From: a virus
Direction: 5' to 3' (one strand)
Length of the DNA stretch: 44,828 nt
Virus record (IMG/VR): IMGVR_UViG_3300049433_000057
Span: 1-44,828 of that record
In this document: positions 32,120 through 38,859 of the stretch, piece after piece
How positions within the stretch are numbered: the first letter of the stretch is position 1
How the letters are laid out: the number at the start of each line of letters is the position of its first letter
Position numbers and translations under genes: made by a program
The notes under the pieces: model-generated
The model's database searches: none
What the model saw: only the letters and a program-made list of their open reading frames with translations
What the model was told of the DNA's origin: nothing

Positions 32120-32791
32120 ATGACTGACTCTCTGATAATCGAGGTACTGCTAGGCGTGCTGGCGCTCATGATCGGTGTCGGGTCGTTCGTTGGCGCTAGC
32201 CGTGCTGCGAAGATCCAGGCAGTCGGTTTGAAAGCCAGTGTGGAGGCCAACGCTTACCAGCGTGCGACGGACATTTACGAGGGCGCTATCAAGTCGATGG
32301 AGTCGCAGATCACGCGGCTTCGCCAGGAGATATCCGCGCTGGACGGTGAGATCAACAAGCTTCGGGCGTCGAACGTGAAACTGTCCGGTGAGGTGACGGA
32401 TTTGCAGGAAGCGAACTTGCGGCTGCTTGCTGAGCTGCGCGCCCGTGGGGTGTTACAGTCACATGGTAAAGGGAGGTTAACGTTGAATCTTAACGACACG
32501 CTTGTGTCATATATTCGTACTTACGTTCCGGTGGCGGTGGGCCTGGTGGTCGGCTGGCTGGTCGCCCGTGGCCTGGTCGTTGACCCAAGTCTTCAGGCGG
32601 GGCTTACGACGCTGATCTCCGGTGGGGCCATCGCTGTTTACTACGCCGGTATCAGGTCGCTTGAGGCACGCTACCCGGCGTTCGGCTGGCTGCTCGGTGC
32701 GGCGAAAACCCCGATCTACGGCACGGAGGACAAGGCGGGCAGCGTGCCCCCGCACGCACCGACCGCGCCGATGGACGCGCAGGCCCCCTGA
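32120..32791 (+). CDS. Coiled-coil membrane protein fused in frame to a holin-like domain
   Basis: 223 residues. The N-terminal span (IIEVLLGVLALMIGVGSFVG) is followed by a long charged coiled coil (about 35-112). Then comes a second unit with two spans (VPVAVGLVVGWLVARGLVV; AGLTTLISGGAIAVYYAGI) and a polar tail, like a class II holin. An internal ribosome site GGGAGG (32471-32476) precedes TTG 32483 in frame. The gene therefore may make a full-length protein and a 102-residue holin. The endolysin lies convergent downstream. Confidence 0.72.
   Translation: MTDSLIIEVLLGVLALMIGVGSFVGASRAAKIQAVGLKASVEANAYQRATDIYEGAIKSMESQITRLRQEISALDGEINKLRASNVKLSGEVTDLQEANLRLLAELRARGVLQSHGKGRLTLNLNDTLVSYIRTYVPVAVGLVVGWLVARGLVVDPSLQAGLTTLISGGAIAVYYAGIRSLEARYPAFGWLLGAAKTPIYGTEDKAGSVPPHAPTAPMDAQAP
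32483..32791 (+). CDS. Holin-like product from an internal TTG start
   Basis: 102 residues in frame with the 32120 gene. It is supported by AAAGGGAGG at 32468-32476, six bases before TTG, and by the completeness of the product as a typical two-helix actinophage holin (helices at about 11-30 and 37-56). Holins permeabilise the membrane to time lysis. Confidence 0.5.
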   Translation: MNLNDTLVSYIRTYVPVAVGLVVGWLVARGLVVDPSLQAGLTTLISGGAIAVYYAGIRSLEARYPAFGWLLGAAKTPIYGTEDKAGSVPPHAPTAPMDAQAP

Positions 32792-32826
32792 GCGGTCCGG
32801 AGCGCCACCACAACGCGACAGAACAT

Positions 32827-32855
32827 GCCCTGCCCGGGAGATTACCGGGCAGGGC
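32827..32855 (+). terminator. Terminator hairpin at the end of the late operon
   Basis: Perfect 11-base-pair stem GCCCTGCCCGG / CCGGGCAGGGC with a 7-base loop, 35 bases after the holin stop. The tail GTTCTCGTTG is only moderately T-rich. Confidence 0.75.
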
Positions 32856-32877
32856 GTTCTCGTTGCCTCACGGGGGC

Positions 32878-32890
32878 TAGCATGGTCCGC
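32878..32890 (+). promoter_or_regulatory. Leaderless promoter of the 32891 gene
   Basis: TAGCAT (32878-32883) followed by seven bases and then ATG 32891, with no ribosome site. It lies immediately after a terminator, so this gene and the HNH gene behind it form their own unit. No clear -35. Confidence 0.4.
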
Positions 32891-33163
32891 ATGACACCTA
32901 CCGAACCGCAGGACTCCGTGAACTTCCCCCCGGCCGACCTGGGCAACCACCTTCTCCTGCCCGGCCCGGCTGTGCTCACCACATCCCCCGTGAACCTGCC
33001 TGACGGACCGCGTCTCATGCTGACGATCCGCACTGGTTCAACCACCCTCACGGTCTTTTTGGCGAAGGAAGATCTCCAGATGTGGCGCAAGCAGCTCGAA
33101 CGCGACGAACAGCGGATGGGTGGATCGAAGCTCATTACCGCGACCGGGCCGCTGCCGACGTGA
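32891..33163 (+). CDS. Small hypothetical protein
   Basis: 90 residues. A beta-rich middle (RLMLTIRTGSTTLTVFLAKED) leads to a charged helix (LQMWRKQLERDEQRMG). In-frame ATG 32882 is an alternative start but lies inside the probable -10. The stop overlaps GTG 33160 of the AP2-HNH gene. The function is unknown. Confidence 0.65.
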   Translation: MTPTEPQDSVNFPPADLGNHLLLPGPAVLTTSPVNLPDGPRLMLTIRTGSTTLTVFLAKEDLQMWRKQLERDEQRMGGSKLITATGPLPT

Positions 33164-33630
33164 GAGAGATCCCGCTCGCTAACGGCAAAGGCATCGCGCT
33201 GGTCGATGACGCTGACTTCGAGCTTGTCTCTCAGTACAGGTGGCACGCTCACCCGAACGGACGGAACGTGTATGCGGCGCGGGCCTGGCGGGAAGGTGGC
33301 GCGCAGCGTATCCAGTTCATGCACACTCTCATAGCTGGGTACGTGGAGACCGACCATGTAGACCACAATGGTTGCCACAACTACCGCGCCAACCTCCGGC
33401 CTGCTACGAAGAGGCAGAACGCCGCTAACCAACGTAAGCGCGCGGGCTCATCCCGGTACAAGGGCGTGAGCTGGAACAGGGCGCATAGCGCGTGGATGGC
33501 GTACATCACGGTGGATTACAGGCAGCGCCACCTCGGCTACTTCGCTGATGAGGCAGACGCAGCCAGGAGATACGACGACGAAGCACGCGCGGCCTGGGAT
33601 GACCGCGCGTGCCTCAACTTCCCCCGCTAG
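33160..33630 (+). CDS. AP2-domain HNH homing endonuclease
   Basis: 156 residues from GTG 33160 (GTGA overlap). The start REIPLANGKGIALVDDADFELVSQYRWHA is the usual opening of free-standing phage HNH homing nucleases. The HNH core is FMHTLI...TDHVDHNGCHNYRANLR, and the C-terminal AP2-like DNA-binding domain is SSRYKGVSWNRAHSAWMAYI...HLGYFADEADAARRYDDEA. It ends exactly where the convergent endolysin ends (33630/33631), with no gap. Probably selfish mobile DNA riding with the 32891 gene. Confidence 0.9.
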   Translation: MREIPLANGKGIALVDDADFELVSQYRWHAHPNGRNVYAARAWREGGAQRIQFMHTLIAGYVETDHVDHNGCHNYRANLRPATKRQNAANQRKRAGSSRYKGVSWNRAHSAWMAYITVDYRQRHLGYFADEADAARRYDDEARAAWDDRACLNFPR

Positions 33631-34671
33631 CTAGTCGATGCGGATCTTAGACAGGCCCGCGCGAGTGTCCTTCCCATAGACACCATCTGTAGCCAGTTTC
33701 AGGTAGCCCTGTAGGTTGCGGACTGCCGTCTCGGTCTGCGCACCGTAGACGGCGTCCATGTCGATGCCGCGTACACCCTTCAGGCCGGAGTTCCGCAGGT
33801 ACCATTGCAGGTCGTGAACGCGGGCGCTCGCGTCGCCTGGGCGGAGCACTGGCTGAGGTAGCGGTGGCCGGGGTGTCGGCTTGGGCGGCGGTTTGGCGGC
33901 GGGGTTGTAGATGTCCCTTGTCAGTGCGGCCCACGTGTTTAGGCCGACCACGCCGTCTGGGGTGAGTTTCGCCGCCTTCTGGAATGCTTTGACGGCGGTC
34001 TCGGTGGCGGGGCCGAACTGTCCGTCACAGCTCCGCTTGTCGGTGAAGTACAGCAGGTTGAACAGGCGCTCCTGTACCCGGGCCACGGCGGTTCCGCTGT
34101 CGCCTAGTTTGACGGTTGCGCCTGGCTTGTTTACGGGTGGCGTCACCAGTGGCGTGTTGCCTTTCAGCATGTAGCTCTGCATGACGCTGCGATCGTAGGT
34201 CCCGCCGAACTTGTACTGGGTCATATCGGCCTGGGTCACGCCGAACCCGCATGTGTGCGGACCGCAGAAATGGGCGGTGCCTGTCGCGTGGCTGCTGTTG
34301 ATGTAGTAGCGGCTGCGGGGCATCCCGTGTGCGGTGAGGTAGTGCTCCATCGCCGTCTGCCAGGATGCGAAGAAGTAGACCAGCGGCAGGTTGAACAGGC
34401 CGCTGCCACCCGTCCATGCTTTTACGAACGCGAGCACTGTCGGCGCACACTGGTCGAACGTCTGACCGATGGTGCCGGGCTCCGCGTCGATCGCATCGGA
34501 ACCCTGCATCCCGGCCTGTCGCACGGCGTACCCCATGACCGGCTTACCGGGGAACTTGTGCTTGATCCCGGAGAGGTTGGCGTACGGTCCGTTCCAGTAG
34601 CCGCCGTACCCGTAGTAGCCGGGCTCCAGCCCGGTCGTGTTGGCGCTGTCTTCCCAGTAAATAAGCGACAT
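33631..34671 (-). CDS. Endolysin with two peptidoglycan-binding repeats
   Basis: 346 residues from ATG 34671, which AAAGGAAC precedes. An N-terminal GH25/DUF1906-like catalytic barrel includes AIDAEPGT, where the acidic pair would lie, and YYGYGGYWNG. It is followed by two peptidoglycan-binding-1 modules: VKLGDSGTAVARVQERL...DGQFGPATETAVKAFQ, and RPGDASARVHDLQWYL...DAVYGAQTETAVRNLQ. A Pro-rich linker separates them. It cleaves cell wall at lysis after holin action. It is transcribed opposite to the holin, as the last gene of the minus-strand operon. Confidence 0.88.
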   Translation of the reverse strand: MSLIYWEDSANTTGLEPGYYGYGGYWNGPYANLSGIKHKFPGKPVMGYAVRQAGMQGSDAIDAEPGTIGQTFDQCAPTVLAFVKAWTGGSGLFNLPLVYFFASWQTAMEHYLTAHGMPRSRYYINSSHATGTAHFCGPHTCGFGVTQADMTQYKFGGTYDRSVMQSYMLKGNTPLVTPPVNKPGATVKLGDSGTAVARVQERLFNLLYFTDKRSCDGQFGPATETAVKAFQKAAKLTPDGVVGLNTWAALTRDIYNPAAKPPPKPTPRPPLPQPVLRPGDASARVHDLQWYLRNSGLKGVRGIDMDAVYGAQTETAVRNLQGYLKLATDGVYGKDTRAGLSKIRID

Positions 34672-34688
34672 TTGGTTTGTTCCTTTCA

Positions 34689-35009
34689 CTAGCCTTCGTT
34701 GGGGATTTTATCGACGGTCCCGGCGGTAACGCACCGCTCGTACCCGATTCGGGCTAGTCGAACTTGTGCCCTGTTCAGCCCGGCCGGGAGTACAGGACTC
34801 GCCTTGAGCATCCACATGATCCGGTGGATGGTGTAGTGGCAGTTGTCGCAGAGCGACACGAGGTTGAGTGCGGTGGTTTCCCCGCCTGCCTCTTTGGGCT
34901 GTAGGTGGTGCCAGACGGACCGCACGGGGACGGGCCGGTGGGATCGTGCCGGGGTGACGGTACATCCGACCGCTGTCCCGAATCCGGGCAGACTGGTCTG
35001 AGCTGTCAT
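34689..35009 (-). CDS. Small HNH nuclease-like protein
   Basis: 106 residues with the HNH pattern VWHHLQPKEAGGETTALNLVSLCDNCHYTIHRIMW: paired His, Asn, and CxxC-H. It lacks an obvious first Cys pair, so zinc binding may be partial. ATG 35009 overlaps the previous stop by four bases. It sits directly upstream of the endolysin and is one of five HNH genes in the window. Confidence 0.78.
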   Translation of the reverse strand: MTAQTSLPGFGTAVGCTVTPARSHRPVPVRSVWHHLQPKEAGGETTALNLVSLCDNCHYTIHRIMWMLKASPVLPAGLNRAQVRLARIGYERCVTAGTVDKIPNEG

Positions 35010-35284
35010 TGTGGCCTTCCCCTGATAAGGTACCGCTGGTAGGCGAGGTGGATGTCTCGTAGGAAGTTGTACCGCCCGGCCACTTCAGATAGTTCATCAT
35101 CGCGCTTGTGTTCGATGTGAAGGTGGGCGAGAAGGATTATCAGCAACGTCACTTCACACCCACGGTAGCGACGGCACATTGCTGACACTGTCGGGCGGCC
35201 GGTGATCATCGCGGTTGTTTCGTAGACGCACAGCGCGACTACCCCGATACCAGCAACATGGTCGTATTTTGCGTTCACGTTCAT
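35006..35284 (-). CDS. Hypothetical protein with hydrophobic segments
   Basis: 92 residues. Hydrophobic stretches (GIGVVALCVYETTAMI and VTLLIILLAHLHI) alternate with basic loops, and the tail is soluble (YNFLRDIHLAYQRYLIRG). It may be membrane-associated. The stop overlaps the HNH start by four bases. No family was recognised. Confidence 0.6.
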   Translation of the reverse strand: MNVNAKYDHVAGIGVVALCVYETTAMITGRPTVSAMCRRYRGCEVTLLIILLAHLHIEHKRDDELSEVAGRYNFLRDIHLAYQRYLIRGRPQ

Positions 35285-35295
35285 TATTATCCCCG

Positions 35296-35568
35296 TCAGT
35301 TGTAGCGCTGCATATAAGCTAGGCGGGTTGGCTGGAACATCAGTTCCCCGTCCGGGCGGTATGCCGCTGCGACCAGGCCGCGCTCGATGAGCGACAGCAA
35401 GGCGATGTCCAGGGGTAGCTTGCGCCTGATGTTGGCGGCCTGGTGGTTCCCGGTGGCTAGTGCGTCCATCGCCTGCTCAGGGTTCAGGGCTACCCAGTCG
35501 TCTGGCCACGGCTTCACTGGCGCTTGGAGCTGTTCGCGGGTCATGGGGTCAAGCGCCGTCCGTCGCAT
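35296..35568 (-). CDS. Hypothetical helical protein
   Basis: 90 residues, soluble, with helices (NPEQAMDALATGNHQAANIRRKL, DIALLSLIERGLVAAAYR) that could form a small winged-helix-like fold. The start is uncertain between ATG 35568 and ATG 35544; neither has a strong ribosome site. It overlaps the end of the next upstream gene by 20 bases. Confidence 0.6.
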   Translation of the reverse strand: MRRTALDPMTREQLQAPVKPWPDDWVALNPEQAMDALATGNHQAANIRRKLPLDIALLSLIERGLVAAAYRPDGELMFQPTRLAYMQRYN

Positions 35569-35755
35569 TCGGGCACCCGACGTGTCCTTTGCCTGAGCAT
35601 GGCCGGCACCGGCAGCCGCTGGACCCGAAGCAGCATGAGGCTGTGCACATGCACGCCCCGGTATTTGTGTTCAGGTGCGGCCACCCTGCGATACTGTGAC
35701 GGCCCACGGCAGTCATCGGGGGGTCAATCTTCGTGGGCGTCGTCGTCTTGCTCAT
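35549..35755 (-). CDS. Cysteine-rich small protein
   Basis: 68 residues. Nine cysteines lie close together near the C-terminus (CMCTASCCFGSSGCRCRPC, then GC), suggesting a metal-binding knuckle. A His and Asn/Thr stretch precede it. GGAGCAGG lies upstream of ATG 35755. It could be a zinc-binding adaptor; its place in the small-gene operon and the 20-base overlap downstream support it being real, but the composition is odd. Confidence 0.5.
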   Translation of the reverse strand: MSKTTTPTKIDPPMTAVGRHSIAGWPHLNTNTGACMCTASCCFGSSGCRCRPCSGKGHVGCPNATDGA

Positions 35756-35833
35756 CCTGCTCCGTTCTGACCTGCGCGTTTCCTGTTTCGGGTATACCGA
35801 TTTGCCCTGTGAGCACTTTAGCCCCTCTAGTAG

Positions 35834-36199
35834 TCAAACCACTGGGGGTGTCGCATTAGGTGGCTCTCCGTCCACCTCCGGGCCTCCGGGGAGGGGCGGG
35901 GTATCTTCGATGAGGCGACGGGGCCTACGCCGTGGGGTGGCCCATGCGGTTGGCAGCGGACCACCGCCGTCCAGCTCGGAGATCATCTCGGTCACCAGCT
36001 CGGCCAGCCGTTCACCTTCGAGCGTGGAGAGGGGATGATCGATCCACCTACGGCACAACCGGCGGATCTGTTTGAGCGCGTCGTCAGGGTTGTGCAGATA
36101 GTTCCCGCTCGCGCGACCGGACGCCTTGACGCGACACCAAACACAAGCCCCCGCACGGTCGGAGTCCCCCCCGCACGACGGGCAACCGGGCATCGTCAC
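35834..36199 (-). CDS. Zinc-finger hypothetical protein
   Basis: 121 residues from GTG 36199 (alternative ATG 36193). N-terminal CPSCGGDSDRAGACVWC is a four-Cys zinc ribbon, followed by a helical region (DALKQIRRLCRRWIDHPLS, GERLAELVTEMISEL) and a Pro-rich tail. The start overlaps the preceding gene's TGA (GTGA). GGAAGG lies upstream. The function is unknown. Confidence 0.65.
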   Translation of the reverse strand: MTMPGCPSCGGDSDRAGACVWCRVKASGRASGNYLHNPDDALKQIRRLCRRWIDHPLSTLEGERLAELVTEMISELDGGGPLPTAWATPRRRPRRLIEDTPPLPGGPEVDGEPPNATPPVV

Positions 36200-36354
36200 A
36201 TGTCACCGCCTTCCCGCTCGGCCTGCTCTACAGCCAGGTTGAAGATGTCTTCGACCTTGTGGCTGCTCTCGTAGAAGGTGAACGGCCGGTCCACGATCAT
36301 GCTCAGCTCTTCTCCGTCGTTCGTCCCGCGTAGGACGATAACGCGGTAGTGCAC
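36196..36354 (-). CDS. 52-aa hypothetical protein
   Basis: Reads MHYRVIVLRGTNDGEELSMI..., a short alpha/beta protein ending in an acidic helix (EDIFNLAVEQAEREGGDM). GTG 36354 has AGGTGAG upstream and lies six bases after the previous stop. The end overlaps the next start by four bases. It is flanked on both sides by coupled genes, which is the main support. Confidence 0.6.
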   Translation of the reverse strand: MHYRVIVLRGTNDGEELSMIVDRPFTFYESSHKVEDIFNLAVEQAEREGGDM

Positions 36355-36359
36355 GGCGC

Positions 36360-36482
36360 TCACCTACTCAGCTTCATGTAGTTGGTCATGTAGACAGCTA
36401 GCAACGGGCTGGGATTCTTTAGCATCGCCGTCAGCCGGGCATGGTGGTCCAGTACCTCTTCGGGCCTGGTCGTGATGATCAT
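36360..36482 (-). CDS. 40-aa hypothetical protein
   Basis: Reads MIITTRPEEVLDHHARL..., a helical micro-protein ending YMTNYMKLSR. ATG 36482 overlaps the previous TGA (ATGA), and GGAAG precedes it. It is supported by the continuous relay of overlaps in this operon. The function is unknown. Confidence 0.58.
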   Translation of the reverse strand: MIITTRPEEVLDHHARLTAMLKNPSPLLAVYMTNYMKLSR

Positions 36483-36751
36483 CGGCGTGCTTCCTTACGG
36501 TGCCGGGCTAGGTGGTCGGGCATGACTTGCGTCATGATGGCGTGGTACGCGCCACGGCGGGCGCGGAACCCGTAGGCGGGCGGATCACACATGGTGCACA
36601 TCCAGCGCCACGGGTGCAACCCCCACCGTCCATCGGCATAGGCGCTGTAACCGCCGTAGGAGTTGAACTGGTCCTGCCACACGTAGAACTTCCGCTCAGT
36701 CGGCCGGTGGTATCCGGTCTGCGGTGGGTTGCGGTGGCTGGTCTGTTTCAT
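36479..36751 (-). CDS. Zinc-finger-like small protein
   Basis: 90 residues. The C-terminal WMCTMCDPP...RRGAYHAIMTQVMPDHLARH gives a CxxC...H...H pattern like a classical zinc finger. The N-terminus is Tyr/Gln/Asn-rich (FYVWQDQFNSYGGYSAY). ATGA overlaps occur at both ends. It may bind nucleic acid. Confidence 0.65.
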   Translation of the reverse strand: MKQTSHRNPPQTGYHRPTERKFYVWQDQFNSYGGYSAYADGRWGLHPWRWMCTMCDPPAYGFRARRGAYHAIMTQVMPDHLARHRKEARR

Positions 36752-36921
36752 GGCTTCAGCTTCGCTCCAAGCAGCAGGCTTGCTATGGCATGCGGTTGGG
36801 CGGCGTCCTCCACCTCACGCAGGATGCCATGCGCGGCGCATTTCACCATGACGATCACCCGGTTTTCGGCGGCGGACGCAACACGATCGGGCCGGTCAAC
36901 GCGCGGCCCAAGATTCCTCAT
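36748..36921 (-). CDS. 57-aa hypothetical protein
   Basis: Starts at ATG 36921, which overlaps the TGA of the 36918 gene; an in-frame ATG at 36930 is the longer alternative. A central hydrophobic strand (NRVIVMVKCAAHGIL) is followed by a helix (AAQPHAIASLLLGAKL). No motif was recognised. Coupled at both ends. Confidence 0.58.
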   Translation of the reverse strand: MRNLGPRVDRPDRVASAAENRVIVMVKCAAHGILREVEDAAQPHAIASLLLGAKLKP

Positions 36922-37025
36922 GAAAACCATTTGCGTGCGATGGCCTTGCTGACCGTCGGAGCGTCAGCGGGCGGGGATGGCTTCGGCCGGGGCGTCTGCT
37001 TCTGGATTTGGACTTGGCCGCTCAT
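36918..37025 (-). CDS. 35-aa Pro/Lys-rich micro-protein
   Basis: Reads MSGQVQIQKQTPRPKPSPPA... to RKWFS. ATG 37025 overlaps the previous stop and its TGA overlaps the next ATG. It is basic and disordered. It is included because the coupling is exact on both sides; it could merely be a translational bridge. Confidence 0.5.
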   Translation of the reverse strand: MSGQVQIQKQTPRPKPSPPADAPTVSKAIARKWFS

Positions 37026-37222
37026 GAGATCACCTTCACGGCGTTGGCGGGGAACTCGATGAATGTGCCGTCTATGTCTAGGGCTACCCCGGTGCGGTAG
37101 TCAACACTGCCGTAGTGCGGCCCGTCGTGTTCTGTGAACAGCTCTCCGGCTTTCACGTCCCGCCCGGTGAAGTTGTTCGGCTCATTGGCCGCCACGTCGC
37201 GGGTCACCTTGTAGGTGGTCAT
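37022..37222 (-). CDS. First gene of the small-protein operon
   Basis: 66 residues from ATG 37222. A beta-rich fold (YKVTRDVAANEPNNFTGRDVKAGELF, TGVALDIDGTFIEFPANAVKVIS) resembles small SH3-like barrels common in actinophages. AAAGGGG lies upstream. It is the promoter-proximal gene behind operator O4 (37259-37266), so the whole minus-strand run down to the endolysin may share that control. Confidence 0.68.
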   Translation of the reverse strand: MTTYKVTRDVAANEPNNFTGRDVKAGELFTEHDGPHYGSVDYRTGVALDIDGTFIEFPANAVKVIS

Positions 37223-37249
37223 ATGTGGTCCCCTTTCCCTCACATGGCC

Positions 37250-37267
37250 ATCGTAACACACTAGTGT
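37250..37267 (-). promoter_or_regulatory. Operator O4 with extended -10, minus strand
   Basis: On the minus strand, CACTAGTG (37259-37266) is followed by TGT and TACGAT, an extended -10 with TG-T in front. The same layout occurs at O6 and O7. It faces the 37222 gene and lies in the divergent region with the 37347 gene. Confidence 0.58.
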
Positions 37268-37325
37268 AACCACCACTACCCCTGATTCGCTGTGTATGGT
37301 GGGGTTTGCAGTGCCAACCGGCAAC

Positions 37326-37333
37326 CACTAGTG
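37326..37333 (+). promoter_or_regulatory. Operator O5 in the 5' leader of the LysM gene
   Basis: CACTAGTG directly before the AGAGGAA ribosome site of the 37347 gene. A possible -10 TATGGT lies at 37295-37300, so a protein bound here would act as a roadblock or cover the leader. Confidence 0.5.
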
Positions 37334-37346
37334 AGAGGAACGGCTG

Positions 37347-37910
37347 ATGCACTTCCGCAAAGGGAAGCACGCGGCACCGTCCAAGATGACCCGTCGCAGG
37401 ATGAAGCTGGCCCTGCTCCCCGTCGCCGGGGCAATGGCGATCGGGCCGATCGTGGTCCACCCTGGAGACACGCTCTCCGGCATCGCACAGTCCCTGGGTG
37501 TCTCGCTCAGCTCTGTCGAAGCGGCCAACCCGCAGATCACTAACCCCGACCTGATCTACGCGGGCAACCTGGTGAACGTGCCCGGATCGTCGTCGGGTCC
37601 CGCGCGGCACGCCACCGTCCAGCACGCGGCCAGCAACCCCCCGGCCGCTGCCACGTCGTCCGGTAGCTTCAGTACCTCGGACCTGGCGGACATCCCCGGG
37701 GTACCCCGGCAGTTCGCCGCGTGCGTCGCGTTCCGCGAGAGCACCAACGGCACCAACCAGGCGTACAACGGCGGGGTGTACGGCATCATCCGCGCGTCCG
37801 GCATCAACGTCAACGGTCAGTCCCTCGCCGCTCAGAAGGCGGCGTTCGCCAAGCTCTACGCTCAGTACGGAGACCAGCCGTGGCGGCCATCGGAAGGCTG
37901 TCACAGCTAG
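37347..37910 (+). CDS. LysM plus transglycosylase-like cell-wall protein
   Basis: 187 residues. A basic N-terminus (RKGKHAAPSKMTRRRMK) and a hydrophobic core (LALLPVAGAMAIGPIVV) act as signal or anchor. A LysM domain (about 36-80, VVHPGDTLSGIAQSLGVSLSSVEAANP...) binds peptidoglycan. After a disordered linker, FAACVAFRESTNG carries a likely catalytic Glu of a small Rpf/transglycosylase-like domain ending WRPSEGCHS. It is isolated between two minus-strand operons, with operator O5 upstream and a strong terminator downstream. It may remodel the wall early in infection or in lysogens. Confidence 0.8.
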   Translation: MHFRKGKHAAPSKMTRRRMKLALLPVAGAMAIGPIVVHPGDTLSGIAQSLGVSLSSVEAANPQITNPDLIYAGNLVNVPGSSSGPARHATVQHAASNPPAAATSSGSFSTSDLADIPGVPRQFAACVAFRESTNGTNQAYNGGVYGIIRASGINVNGQSLAAQKAAFAKLYAQYGDQPWRPSEGCHS

Positions 37911-37917
37911 CACGCGC

Positions 37918-37949
37918 GAAAGCCCCGGTCCAGCAGGACCGGGGCTTTC
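37918..37949. terminator. Bidirectional intrinsic terminator
   Basis: Perfect 14-base-pair stem GAAAGCCCCGGTCC / GGACCGGGGCTTTC with AGCA loop, placed between two convergent genes (stops at 37910 and 37951). A/T-rich stem ends serve as tails in both directions. Confidence 0.88.
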
Positions 37950-37950
37950 G

Positions 37951-38211
37951 TCATGCAGCGTGCTTGCCGCCGCGCTGGCGGGCCATCGGGGGGACCGTCC
38001 GGTACTCACGGACCCGGGTGGCGATCTCAGTGCCGGTGGGCAGCTCACGCGACCGGGTCTTGCTCGACGGGAAGAATGCGATGACGACGACCCCGACGTA
38101 GGCGAGCGTCGCTCCGAGCATCAGGCCCGCGAACGGGTGACCCTTCTGGTAGCCGATCTTCGTGGCCCACACTGCGAACCCGACCCAAGCGATGATGACC
38201 AGGATGTTCAT
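37951..38211 (-). CDS. Small two-span membrane protein
   Basis: 86 residues from ATG 38211. Two hydrophobic helices (ILVIIAWVGFAVWATKIGY and FAGLMLGATLAYVGVVVIAFF) are followed by a basic cytoplasmic tail (SSKTRSRELPTG, RQRGGKHAA). AGAAGGGGG precedes the start. It is served by the promoter with operator O6, which lies within the end of the upstream HNH gene. A candidate superinfection or membrane-modifying factor. Confidence 0.7.
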   Translation of the reverse strand: MNILVIIAWVGFAVWATKIGYQKGHPFAGLMLGATLAYVGVVVIAFFPSSKTRSRELPTGTEIATRVREYRTVPPMARQRGGKHAA

Positions 38212-38233
38212 CGTGCTCCCCCTTCTCTCACTG

Positions 38234-38599
38234 TCAGGATAACACACTAGTGAGTGGACCGTCCCACGTTCCGACGTGGATTCCCCCCTCCCGGTCATAG
38301 AACACGGTTCCCAGGATGAAGTGACGGCAGGGCATCTTTGGCAGCCCATCGCGCTCGATGTACTTCGAGATGATCCACCCCGCTTCCCGGGCTTCCTTCG
38401 GGTGCGCGTGGACGTACTGGTGACAGTGAGGTGACGATCCGGACCCGCAGAGCATGATCCGGTTTTCCAGGCTGTCAGGACCGACGGACTTTGACTGACG
38501 GTGGTGGCACGAGTACCCCGCCCACACGTTCGCCAGCAGCACCCCGCACCGGACACAGCGGTGCCCGTCACGCTCCATGCACTCCGCTTCGACCCTCAC
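38234..38599 (-). CDS. HNH endonuclease
   Basis: 121 residues from GTG 38599 (GTGA overlap). CVRCGVLL gives the first Cys pair, YSCHHRQSKSVGPDSLENRIMLCG holds the HH/N core, and HCHQYVHAHPKEAREAGWII supplies the last His group. The length is typical of small phage HNH proteins. Its last codons (GPLTSVLS) encode operator O6. It could assist recombination in the RecT operon or be a homing nuclease. Confidence 0.83.
   Translation of the reverse strand: MRVEAECMERDGHRCVRCGVLLANVWAGYSCHHRQSKSVGPDSLENRIMLCGSGSSPHCHQYVHAHPKEAREAGWIISKYIERDGLPKMPCRHFILGTVFYDREGGIHVGTWDGPLTSVLS
38240..38252 (-). promoter_or_regulatory. Operator O6 with extended -10, inside the HNH gene end
   Basis: On the minus strand, CACTAGTG (38245-38252) is followed by TGT and TATCCT, the same geometry as O4. 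It lies within the last codons of the HNH gene and drives the 38211 gene. Confidence 0.55.
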
Positions 38600-38859
38600 T
38601 CTTGGCCGACCCGCCCGCCCATGTCGATGCCGTCTTTGTGGTTGTCCCGCGCCCGCTCGATCTCGTCATCAATCTGCTGCGGCGACGGGTCGAAGTCCAC
38701 CTTCGACGCTGCCAGGTCGTAGGCCAGGCACCAGATCATCCCGTAAAGCTGCTCGATGCACTCCACCACGTCACCAGGTGAATCGAGCATGTCAAGGATC
38801 ATCTTGCCGCCTAGCAGCGACCCGTCTTCGTCGGTGACGTGCCCGTACCCCCCGGCCAT
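38596..38859 (-). CDS. Hypothetical acidic helical protein
   Basis: 87 residues. Helices (KMILDMLDSPGDVVECIEQLYGMIWCLAYDLA; QQIDDEIERARDNH) and overall acidity suggest a small protein-binding factor. ATG 38859 overlaps the RecT stop (TGATG); its stop overlaps the HNH start. No family was recognised; its coupling to RecT hints at a recombination or nuclease-inhibitor accessory. Confidence 0.65.
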   Translation of the reverse strand: MAGGYGHVTDEDGSLLGGKMILDMLDSPGDVVECIEQLYGMIWCLAYDLAASKVDFDPSPQQIDDEIERARDNHKDGIDMGGRVGQE

